Positions 1-6,344 of a stretch of DNA of 6,601 nucleotides are shown here, one piece after another. Position 1 is the stretch's first letter. The number at the start of each line of letters is the position of its first letter. A program made the position numbers and the translations under genes. Origin of the DNA: Xanthobacteraceae bacterium (GTDB lineage Bacteria; Pseudomonadota; Alphaproteobacteria; Rhizobiales; Xanthobacteraceae); NCBI GenBank assembly GCA_030043175.1, contig JASHYD010000462.1:1-6601 (forward strand), given 5' to 3'. The notes beneath the pieces were generated by a model. The model was given only the letters and a program-made list of their open reading frames with translations. It did not search any database and had not been told where the DNA came from.

Positions 1-517
1 AGGCCCCGCAGGAGGCGAATCCGCGATGCACGCTGTGTTCTGTAAGATTTGGATTACTCGCCCGCCGTGGGCATTGACGCTGCCCTTAAATTCACAAGAC
101 CTCGGCACGTCCCGCTAGCAGCACGAATCTACGTTGGCACCCCCGCCTAACAACGAAAACCGCAACTTACAACTTACCTTCGTGTAATAATCCCTATAAC
201 GGTCCACGTTAATAATTTACGCTAGCGCTATGAGAAGGTCAATACAATACCCAACAATACACGTCTGCGATGCGCCAGTTTGAAAACTCCCCCAAGTAGG
301 TTGCGTGTCGCCAACCAGAAAGTCTTTCGACCAACTTTCTTTGCTCGCAAGTCGGACGATAGTCTGCAATTCGCAAGAGCAGCAATTGACCCTCAAAAGA
401 CATCGCTCTGAGACGGAAGGCAAGAATATATACGTCCCCCGCCGACATGAGCGGTCGCGCTCGCGGCGTGCTATAATTCAGAGGTCCAAAACGTCGCGGG
501 CCTATGAGAGGGGTAAA
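1..517. other. Non-coding leader region without a recognisable gene
   Basis: I can support no gene here. The first bases are open in frame 1 up to a TAA at 43-45, which could be the last ~14 codons of a gene outside the window, but the peptide is arginine-rich and unrecognisable. Positions about 140-300 are richer in A/T than the rest of the window. The hydrolase frame stays open back to an ATG at 305, but those extra 71 codons are basic, low in hydrophobic residues and unlike any leader, so I treat them as untranslated. A degenerate palindrome lies near 329-360 and a promoter candidate at 469-477. Confidence 0.6.
469..477 (+). promoter_or_regulatory. Candidate extended -10 promoter for the hydrolase gene
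   Basis: The sequence TGC-TATAAT is a perfect extended -10 element (TGn plus TATAAT). It sits about 40 bases upstream of the hydrolase ATG, which would give a leader of about 34 bases. There is no good -35 at the expected spacing, and extended -10 promoters can do without one. A short dyad, GAGCG-gtcg-CGCTC (449-462), lies where the -35 would be and could be an operator, although arms of five bases are weak evidence in GC-rich DNA. Confidence 0.4.
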
Positions 518-1555
518 ATGAGCAACCGAACCGTACTCCGAAATCTCCTATGGGGAGCCTTGGTAAGCGCTTACGTGATCGCAGGGACGGCTTTCCCGAC
601 CAATGCCGGGCAGATCGCTGCAAGCGTAGAATACGACTTCATCCCGCCCCCAGCTGGGCTCTCGGATGATTTCCGGCCGATTGCCGGAATGTCGCTGAGG
701 TTCATGTCCATCAAGGCAATCGATGGTTTTCAGATCGAAGCCGCATTGTGGCAGCCGGCCGCGAAGCAGCCCGTGGCTACGACACTGATTGTAATGGTCC
801 ATGGGAGCGGAGGAAGTTACCGAGGAGCACCGCAAAGCGCACTTGGTCCAAGGGTTGCGGCCAAGGGATATGCGACGCTCGCTATAAATACGCGGCAGCA
901 TGACGACAGGATCAACACCGATAACTTCTTTGACGTGAGACGCGATATCGACGCTGCTGTCCAAGTGGCGCGTGCACTCGGTTACAAAACCCTGGTCTTG
1001 CAGGGGCACAGTCTAGGCAACATCCAAGTGCAGTTCTACGCTGCAACCAATTGGGATCGCGACATAAAAGGCGTCATGCTGCTCGGCGCATTTGGTAACT
1101 TGCCGTGGAAAACGCGAACCATTCTCATGCAAGATGAAGAAGGCTTCCAAAAACTAATCGAGGCATCCTTGAAAGCACTTCGCGACGGCAAGCTCGAAGA
1201 GGTGCTGCCGATCAAGATGCACTACTTGGCAGGGCAGGACTCGCCAGTCACAGGACAGCACTTTCTGACCTATCGCTGGGACAAAACCAGTGCCGCAGAT
1301 GGCACGTTTTGGATTCATCGTATCCCGCGACCGATCTTGTTGGTCCGCGACCAGTCAGACGGCTTAATCCAGCCTTTCGAGCCTTACATGCTTTTGAGCG
1401 CAGCCCATTCGGAGGGGTCGCTCGCGACCAGCATTGACTTTGTGCTTCTTCCGGATTCAAAGCCGGTTAGTCTCAAGGGGCACTCCTTCGACGGAAATGA
1501 ACAACCTCTCACTGAGACAATCACGAATTGGCTCGCAAATCACGGCCTTCAATGA
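518..1555 (+). CDS. Exported alpha/beta hydrolase (esterase/lipase-like)
   Basis: A 345-residue serine hydrolase of the alpha/beta fold. I chose the ATG at 518 because a purine-rich GAGAGGGG (506-513) precedes it and translation begins directly with a signal peptide: basic MSNR, a hydrophobic stretch at residues 9-25, and a likely cut after TNA (residue 30). The protein is therefore probably periplasmic or secreted. The oxyanion-hole region is HGSGG (95-99), the nucleophile elbow is GHSLG with Ser165, the acid is probably Asp281 (in RDQSDG; Asp278 is the alternative), and the base is His322 in KGHSFDG. All triad elements are present in the expected order. The substrate cannot be read from the sequence; ester hydrolysis is inferred from the fold. 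It converges on the minus-strand Bug gene, whose 3' end lies 256 bases away, and does not share an operon with any gene seen here. Confidence 0.85.
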   Translation: MSNRTVLRNLLWGALVSAYVIAGTAFPTNAGQIAASVEYDFIPPPAGLSDDFRPIAGMSLRFMSIKAIDGFQIEAALWQPAAKQPVATTLIVMVHGSGGSYRGAPQSALGPRVAAKGYATLAINTRQHDDRINTDNFFDVRRDIDAAVQVARALGYKTLVLQGHSLGNIQVQFYAATNWDRDIKGVMLLGAFGNLPWKTRTILMQDEEGFQKLIEASLKALRDGKLEEVLPIKMHYLAGQDSPVTGQHFLTYRWDKTSAADGTFWIHRIPRPILLVRDQSDGLIQPFEPYMLLSAAHSEGSLATSIDFVLLPDSKPVSLKGHSFDGNEQPLTETITNWLANHGLQ

Positions 1556-1627
1556 TGCTCAGGTTCAAAGTCGTGTCGCCCTGATGGATGGTCGAATGCC
1601 CAAGGGAACTTCTGCTCTTGGCCCGAG

Positions 1628-1661
1628 GCTGACGACTTGGGCGTTGCAGCAAGTCGTCAGC
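1628..1661. repeat. Perfect 11-bp inverted repeat, copy 1 of a duplicated palindrome
   Basis: GCTGACGACTT (1628-1638) and AAGTCGTCAGC (1651-1661) are exact reverse complements separated by 12 bases. A second copy with the same 12-base spacing lies at 2858-2891. This copy is in the gap between the convergent hydrolase and Bug genes, 73 bases after the hydrolase stop. On its own it could be taken for a terminator stem followed by TTT. However, its recurrence on the promoter side of the Bug gene, the conserved spacer length and the similarity in the flank argue for a protein-binding site or a dispersed palindromic element. As RNA it could still fold and affect transcript ends. Confidence 0.75.
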
Positions 1662-1811
1662 TTTCTGGGGTACTTCCGACGTACTGACAACATAGTCGGA
1701 ACGGCAGGCGCCGATGGCACGGTGAGCCCGAGCACCCCAGCTGTCTTGAGATTTATGACGACTTGTACTGATCGGGACCTAAACCGGGAGGTCCGCTGGC
1801 TGGATGTCCTA

Positions 1812-2785
1812 TCAGCCGGCCTTGATGCCCGCGGCCCGGATCACGTTTGCCCATTTCTCGCTGTCGGCAGCGATAAGACGAGCGAATTTCGCGGAAGAGC
1901 CAGGAAGGGGCTCCGATCCCAATTCGGCAATCCGCGACCTCATACGCGGCTCGTCAAGTATGGCATTGACCTCGCGGTTAAGCCTCTCGATGACACCCGG
2001 TGCCGTCTGTCTAGGTGCCGCGATCCCGTTGAGGGCACTGGCCTCGAAGCCTGGCACGAACTCGCCGACAGTCGGCGCATGGGGGAGTTCTGGCCAACGG
2101 ATCGCACTGGTAACGGCGAGGGCGCGCAGCCCACCGGAACGAACATGCGGGATCGTAGTGGCCATAAATTCGAACATAACCTGCACCTGTCCCGCCAGCA
2201 AATCGGAAAGCGCCGGGGCGCCGCCACGGTACGGCACATGAACTATGTCGATGCCAGTCATCATCTTGAACAGCTCACCACTCATGTGTTGCAGCGACCC
2301 GATACCCGCCGAGGCATAATTGATCCTGCCGGGGTTCGCCTTGGCATAGGCTACGAACTCCGAAACCGACGTGGCGGGGAAGGCAGGATTTACGGCCATG
2401 ACGCAGGCGAGCGTCGAGATTCCGGCCACCGGCGCAAGGTCGCGCAGGTAGCTGTATTTCACATCGGGATAGAGCAATTCGCTGTAGGCATCGTTCGAGC
2501 CGGACAGGAGGAGGGTGTAGCCGTCTGCCGGTGCGCGCACGACAGCGTCGACCCCTATGGTGCCTCCCGCTCCTGGGCGATTCTCCACAACAAACGACTG
2601 ACCCAAACGATCCGAAAGCCGTTGCCCGATCAGACGGGCGTAGACGTCCGTCACGCCACCGGCCGGATAGCCCACAACAATGCGGATCGGCCTCGACGGG
2701 TAGGCCTGAGCCTGCACTATGTTGGACGCCGAAGGGACGGCGGCCGCGGTCGCAGTTGCAAAAATCGCCGACGGTGAAGTTCCAT
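1812..2785 (-). pseudogene. Bug-family (TctC-like) periplasmic solute-binding protein, frameshifted in the signal peptide
   Basis: Bug proteins are periplasmic binding proteins of tripartite tricarboxylate transporter type that capture carboxylates and similar small solutes. Translation should start at the ATG at 2785-2783: GGGAG lies 7 bases upstream and the product opens MELHRRRFLQL, the RRxFL leader usual for this family. That frame then leaves the family and stops after 22 codons. The -1 frame continues ATAAAVPSASNIVQAQAYP and then a complete mature Bug domain. Counting from a GTG at 2717, this includes GYPAGGVTD (17-24), ENRPGAGG (45-52), NYASAGIGS (133-141), VPYRGGAPAL (161-170) and a normal C-terminus. 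Adding one base makes the gene 975 bp, or 324 residues, normal for Bug proteins. The lesion is either a lost G after the CTG at 2755-2753 or a shortened T run at about 2760-2764. Alternatives are a sequencing error, or initiation at the GTG giving a leaderless protein. The rest is undamaged, so the mutation is recent or an artefact. Confidence 0.75.
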
Positions 2786-2857
2786 TGATTTTCTCCCAAT
2801 TTCATTACAGCGAATGCGAGCGGCGCGTCGACCAGCGAAAGTTTCGCGACTGCCACG

Positions 2858-2891
2858 TCTGCCGACTTGCGCTATGCACAAAGTCGTCAGC
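2858..2891. promoter_or_regulatory. Palindrome copy 2, candidate operator upstream of the frameshifted Bug gene
   Basis: CTGCCGACTT (2859-2868), a 12-base spacer, then AAGTCGTCAG (2881-2890) form a 32-bp dyad with one mismatch. The arms and parts of the spacer (G.GC..TGCA) match copy 1 at 1628-1661. It lies 74 bases upstream of the Bug ATG. On the minus strand an A/T-rich TATATAAG abuts its upstream edge (2898-2891). If that is the -10, the transcription start falls inside the palindrome, as expected for a repressor site. I find no convincing -35. The two arms are centred 22 bases apart, about two helical turns, which would suit a dimer or tetramer binding one face. The regulator is unknown. 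Confidence 0.6.
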
Positions 2892-3037
2892 TTATATATG
2901 AGGTACTGCGGACCTGCCGGTCGAACGGGCACTATAGCCGTTCTTGACCCATAGCAGCCCTGTGGCGTTCCTAAGCGGGTGCACGGAAAATGCATCTTTG
3001 CCACGCGCCGGTCGACAGACAGCGCGGGACGGCCTCG

Positions 3038-4021
3038 TCACTCGCCCTTAATGTTGGCCTCGCGAATGACGCGACCGTATTCCTCATTCTGCTTGCGCAG
3101 GTAAGAGGCAAAATCACCGCCACAAGTGCCAACCTGAGAAAGCCCGAGGTTGACGAGCTTCGTTTTGACTTCGGGCGTTTGCATCGCAGTGGTGAACCAA
3201 TTCGCAAGCTGCGCGACCGTTTCCTTTAGCGTCTTGGCCGGAGCAAACAGTCCAATCCAAGTGTCCGTCTCGAATTCCGGGTAACCCGACTCGGCGACGG
3301 TTGGTATGTTCGGTAGCTGCTCGGTCCGCGCTTGTAATGTACTGACCAGGGCGCGGAGCTTGCCCGCCTGCAACTGCTCGGCCACTTCGGGATAATTCAC
3401 GAGCACTGACGTCACATGCCCGCCGAGGATCGAGTTGACAGCCGGCGCGGTGCCGGCAAACGGAATGAAGGTCATATCGACCTTGGCTCTTCGCTTGAGC
3501 ATTTCGAATGCAATGTGTTGGGCTGTTGCGGGGCCAACGCTCGCAAGCGTCAGCTCGCCGGGTTTCACACGCCCTGCGCCGAACAGATCGGCGAGAGTTC
3601 CGTATGGCGATGCGCTATTGACGGCTAAGACGTGCGGCGAACGCACGAGGTTACAGATCGGCTCGAAGCTCGATAACGGGTCGTAGGTCAGTTTCTTCAG
3701 GAATGCGTTGATGAGAAAGGAGTTCGCAGCGACGAGAACCGTGTTTCCATCCGGTGCGGCGCGCGAGACTGCTTCGGTGCCGATCACCGATGCCGCACCC
3801 GCTCGGTTTTCGATTAGCATCGTCAGCCCTTGTGCTCGACCGATGTTGTCGGCCAACAGACGAGCTACGATGTCGGCGGCCCCGCCTGGCGGGAACGGAA
3901 CGACGATTTTGATTGTTCGCGACTGCGACCACGCACCGTCATCTGAAAAGAGGATGGATGCAACAGCGAGCATGGCAGCACCCGCTGCCCGATGCAGAAA
4001 TTGACGACGTCGAGGTTTCAA
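3038..4021 (-). CDS. Bug-family (TctC-like) periplasmic solute-binding protein
   Basis: An intact 327-residue tripartite-tricarboxylate-type binding protein. The TTG at 4021-4019 is chosen as start although a longer frame exists. A perfect AGGAGG lies 6 bases upstream and the product opens MKPRRRQFLHRAAGAAMLAV, the typical Bug leader, with a twin-arginine-like RRxFL (residues 5-9) and a likely cut after AWSQ (30-33). The mature part shows IKIVVPFPPGGAADIVARLL (37-56, Asp50 in the ligand-loop position), ENRAGAASVIG (71-81), AAPDGNTVL (88-96), FIPFAGTAPAV (185-195), LPNIPTVAESGYP (236-248) and the usual C-terminal helix. The ligand cannot be predicted; carboxylates are usual. No TctA or TctB permease genes are nearby. 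It lies upstream of and in the same direction as the broken Bug gene, with a 252-base gap, so the two were probably transcribed separately. The two proteins are clearly paralogous but diverged. Confidence 0.9.
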   Translation of the reverse strand: MKPRRRQFLHRAAGAAMLAVASILFSDDGAWSQSRTIKIVVPFPPGGAADIVARLLADNIGRAQGLTMLIENRAGAASVIGTEAVSRAAPDGNTVLVAANSFLINAFLKKLTYDPLSSFEPICNLVRSPHVLAVNSASPYGTLADLFGAGRVKPGELTLASVGPATAQHIAFEMLKRRAKVDMTFIPFAGTAPAVNSILGGHVTSVLVNYPEVAEQLQAGKLRALVSTLQARTEQLPNIPTVAESGYPEFETDTWIGLFAPAKTLKETVAQLANWFTTAMQTPEVKTKLVNLGLSQVGTCGGDFASYLRKQNEEYGRVIREANIKGE

Positions 4022-4027
4022 GGCGTA

Positions 4028-4033
4028 CCTCCT
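4028..4033 (-). promoter_or_regulatory. Perfect Shine-Dalgarno AGGAGG that fixes a TTG start
   Basis: Read on the minus strand, AGGAGG is followed by TACGCC and then TTG. The six-base spacing is ideal. It decides the start of the intact Bug protein over the in-frame upstream ATG at 4086-4084 (MDRRTWLK), which has a poorer site and would put 22 odd residues before the RRxFL leader. Confidence 0.8.
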
Positions 4034-4293
4034 AACGGTGGTGGCGACCGAACTGGCTGAGGTTTTCAACCATGTCCTTCGATCCATAATGGCTGCCTTT
4101 CTGGTTTCCGCTCTCCGACCCAATCCAGATCGGCGCGCAGTCGGCATGTGGAACTGGGTTCGATCTTGGCGTAGGCTGATTGACGCGTCCTGAAAGAACA
4201 AACGCAATTTCCTGAAAAGGGATGGATTCGACGTGAAAATGTCGGTCAATCCAGCGCGTTCGGCGAACGGTGGTTAAGGCGGCAGCGGATACG
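4034..4293. promoter_or_regulatory. Divergent intergenic region between the second Bug gene and the regulator
   Basis: This gap must hold the promoters of both divergent genes. On the plus strand TTGACG (4180-4185) is a fair -35, but the matching -10 (CGCAAT at 4203-4208) is poor. On the minus strand I see no clear -10/-35 pair. A short dyad, GGTT-ttc-AACC, is at 4061-4071. Neither copy of the 32-bp palindrome occurs here. The minus-strand frame of the Bug gene is open across most of the gap, which I attribute to GC-rich composition. Confidence 0.3.
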
Positions 4294-5865
4294 ATGTTCC
4301 GGTTCGCGAACTACACGCTGGATGTCGTCCGTGGCTCGCTGCGATCGACGGATCGCGACGTGGAACTGCGCCCGAAGAGTTTCGAGGTATTGTGTTACCT
4401 AGTTGAGAATGCTGGTCGTGTTGTAACCAAGCAAGAATTGATCAAGTCGGTCTGGCCGAACGTTGTCGTGACCGAGGAATCGCTGACGCGGTGCGTGAGC
4501 GACGTGCGCAACGCCATCGGCGACGGCGATCAGACCATCATCAAAACCATCCCGCGCCGCGGCTACCGGTTCGCCGCCCCGGTTTCGCAGCTTCGCAACG
4601 ATTGCGTGCCAGCCGAGAGCTCGCAAGCCGAATCCGGCGCCCGCCGACCGTTCGAGCCGCTCCCCGATCGGCCCTCGATCGCCGTGCTGGCATTTAACAA
4701 TCTTACCGGAGACCCGCGACAGGAATATTTCAGTGACGGCATCACCGAGGACATCATCACCGAATTGTCCCGGTTCTCCGAGCTCAGGGTGATCGCTCGC
4801 AATTCGACGTTTCAGTACAAGGGCAAAGCGGTCGACGTTCGGCAGATCGGGCGGGAGCTCGGTGTACGTTATGTCCTCGAAGGTAGTATCCGGCGGGACG
4901 GTGATCGCGTCCGCATCACAGCGCAATTGATCGATGCCGCGACCGCCGCACACCGCTGGGCTGAGCGGTATGACCGCGAGCTGAGCAACGTCTTCGCGGT
5001 CCAGGACGAGGTTAGCCGCACAATCGTCGCAATCCTTGCCGCTCACGTGAATAAGGCTGAAGCGGAGCGTACGCTGCTGAAACCAGCAGCGACTTGGGAA
5101 GCCTACGACTATTACCTGCGCGGGGTCGGGGCCTATCATTCACATGTCACCGAACCCACGACCGTGCCAATTTCGGAGGTGCGGCGTCTTCTCGAAAAAT
5201 CCCTGTTGATCGACCCCCACTACGCGCGTTCCTATGCAATGCTGTCGCGGACCCGGGTGCGAACATTCTGGGACCCGGTAGATGGCGACCATCTCGACCC
5301 CGCAGCGACGGACCGCGCTTATGAACTGGCCCGCAAGGCGGTCCAGCTCGACGCCAATCTGCCCATCGCCCACTTTCAGCTCGGCATGGCCTTGCTTTTC
5401 AAGCGCCGGCGCGATGAAGCCGTTACAGAGTTTGATCGCGCCTTGGCACTCAATCCCAATTATACCGAATATCAATTTGGTTTCGGCCTACTGTTGGCGG
5501 GACAAGCGGCGAGAGCTATCGAGGTGCTAGAGACGAATGTGCGGCTTGATCCGTTTGGGTTCCCCACACGGCACTTGTTCATGGGCCAAGCCTGCTACAT
5601 GCTTGAGCGCTATGCACAAGCAATAACGCATCTGCGCGAATCCACATCGCGGCTCCCGGATCAGTGGGCGAACTATGCTTTTCTCGCCGCTACCCACGCA
5701 CAGTTGGGACAATTTGACGAAGCGAGGTCGGCGGTAAACCAACTCCTGCGCACAAATCCTGGTATCACCATTGAAAGGACGATGCGCTCGTTGCCCTACT
5801 ACGAGCTGAGCGATGTCAAGCACTTCTCCGATGGCCTCCGCAAGGCGGGGCTGCCCGAATGTTAA
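4294..5865 (+). CDS. Winged-helix / TolB-like / TPR protein (CadC/HilA-style regulator)
   Basis: A 523-residue protein from the ATG at 4294. A GTG at 4270 would add eight residues, but the family usually starts two or three residues before the F.x(Y/F).L strand, as MFRFANYTLD does. Residues 1-97 form an OmpR/PhoB-type winged helix, with LRPKSFEVLCYLVENAGRVV (25-44), KQELIKSVWP (46-55), the recognition-helix region SLTRCVSDVRNAI (63-75) and the wing IPRRGYRF (86-93). Residues 127-250 match the TolB-like/FlgO-like module: RPSIAVLAFNNLTGDPRQEY, FSDGITEDIITELSRF, ARNSTFQYKGKAVDVRQIG, LEGSIRRDGDRVRITAQLID. Residues from about 265 to 490 are TPR-like helical repeats, for example AYELARKAVQLDANLPIAHF and DEAVTEFDRALALNPNY. 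I see no transmembrane helix, unlike CadC. Relatives are often labelled adenylate cyclase, but no cyclase domain is present. No phosphorylatable receiver domain is present either. Its divergent position makes the intact Bug gene a plausible but unproven target. Confidence 0.85.
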   Translation: MFRFANYTLDVVRGSLRSTDRDVELRPKSFEVLCYLVENAGRVVTKQELIKSVWPNVVVTEESLTRCVSDVRNAIGDGDQTIIKTIPRRGYRFAAPVSQLRNDCVPAESSQAESGARRPFEPLPDRPSIAVLAFNNLTGDPRQEYFSDGITEDIITELSRFSELRVIARNSTFQYKGKAVDVRQIGRELGVRYVLEGSIRRDGDRVRITAQLIDAATAAHRWAERYDRELSNVFAVQDEVSRTIVAILAAHVNKAEAERTLLKPAATWEAYDYYLRGVGAYHSHVTEPTTVPISEVRRLLEKSLLIDPHYARSYAMLSRTRVRTFWDPVDGDHLDPAATDRAYELARKAVQLDANLPIAHFQLGMALLFKRRRDEAVTEFDRALALNPNYTEYQFGFGLLLAGQAARAIEVLETNVRLDPFGFPTRHLFMGQACYMLERYAQAITHLRESTSRLPDQWANYAFLAATHAQLGQFDEARSAVNQLLRTNPGITIERTMRSLPYYELSDVKHFSDGLRKAGLPEC

Positions 5866-5966
5866 GCACGCAATGGCCGCTTTTGGGGTCCACTGCCGGA
5901 ATAACCCTGGCAATAAACCGGCCGATAATCTAAATTTAGGATATAGGTTTTTCGGAGTAGGAAAAA

Positions 5967-6344
5967 ATGGCACCGAGAGGAAGGCCTCCGGGATCGCCGA
6001 AAACCCCCGGCAGTGGGCGCAAAAAAGGCACCCCTAACAAGATCCAGGCGCCCAAGATCAAAGAACGGATCGCCCAGGCGCAGGCCGTCGCCCTGGAGCG
6101 CGTCGAGGGCTTGGTGCAGCGTATGACGCCGCTCGAAAAAATGCTCGACATCATGAATGATCCATGCACTCCGCCGGGCATGGTGTTGGAGGCCGCCAAG
6201 GCGGCGGCGCCGTATGTTCACGCAAAGAAGCCCGACCTGATGGTGGTGGCGCGCAAACTCAGCGACCTCTCGGTCGAGGAGCTGACTGAGCTGTCCGCCA
6301 TTTTGGCCCGGGAAGATGAGACGGAAAACGAGGGCATCCACTAA
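5967..6344 (+). CDS. Small basic protein resembling phage terminase small-subunit-type proteins
   Basis: A 125-residue protein. The ATG at 5967 is preceded by GGAG (5954-5957) and AGGA (5959-5962). The N-terminus is strongly basic with an AT-hook-like GRPPGSPKTPGSGRKKGTPN (residues 5-24). A central region reads TPLEKMLDIMNDP (53-65), followed by EAAKAAAPYVHAKKPDL (75-91). The C-terminus is an acidic helix, LSDLSVEELTELSAILARED (98-117). The combination of a basic GRPPG...GTPNK tail, PLExMLxIM and AAKAAAPYVH is what I associate with small DNA-packaging or terminase small-subunit-like proteins of alphaproteobacterial prophages. That is recall and not a search result. A general DNA-binding role is the cautious reading. 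The next gene starts inside its stop codon (TAATG), so the two are translationally coupled. Confidence 0.7.
   Translation: MAPRGRPPGSPKTPGSGRKKGTPNKIQAPKIKERIAQAQAVALERVEGLVQRMTPLEKMLDIMNDPCTPPGMVLEAAKAAAPYVHAKKPDLMVVARKLSDLSVEELTELSAILAREDETENEGIH

Noticed and set aside
305..517. In-frame extension of the hydrolase to an ATG at 305
   Set aside because: It would put 71 basic, unlike-anything residues before a good signal peptide; the ATG at 518 has its own ribosome site and a promoter candidate.
1564..1576. Extra half-site CAAAGTCGT just after the hydrolase stop
   Set aside because: No matching left arm at the 12-base spacing; probably chance.
1625..1665. Simple intrinsic terminator for the hydrolase
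   Set aside because: The T run is only three bases, and the same palindrome with the same spacer recurs upstream of the Bug gene. A secondary termination effect cannot be excluded.
1434..2777. 447-codon plus-strand open frame across the hydrolase end and the first Bug gene
   Set aside because: It is antisense to a clear Bug domain, arginine-rich and without recognisable motifs. Long antisense frames are expected in GC-rich DNA.
4116..4155. Dyad CCGAC...GTCGG in the divergent intergenic region as another palindrome copy
   Set aside because: Arms are only five bases, and the spacing and outer bases do not match the two clear copies.
4022..4249. Longer form of the intact Bug protein starting at 4249 or at MDRRTWLK (4086)
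   Set aside because: The extension lacks a leader and precedes the family-typical RRxFL signal; AGGAGG before the TTG explains the start better.
4399..5139. 246-codon minus-strand frame inside the winged-helix/TPR gene
   Set aside because: It is antisense to an unmistakable multi-domain protein and has no family motifs.
5895..5922. GCCGG...CCGGC as terminator of the regulator gene
   Set aside because: Five-base arms with an 18-base loop and no T run; not supportable.
5862..6341. 159-codon minus-strand frame opposite the phage-like gene
   Set aside because: It is antisense to a gene with a good ribosome site and recognisable composition, and shows no family features of its own.
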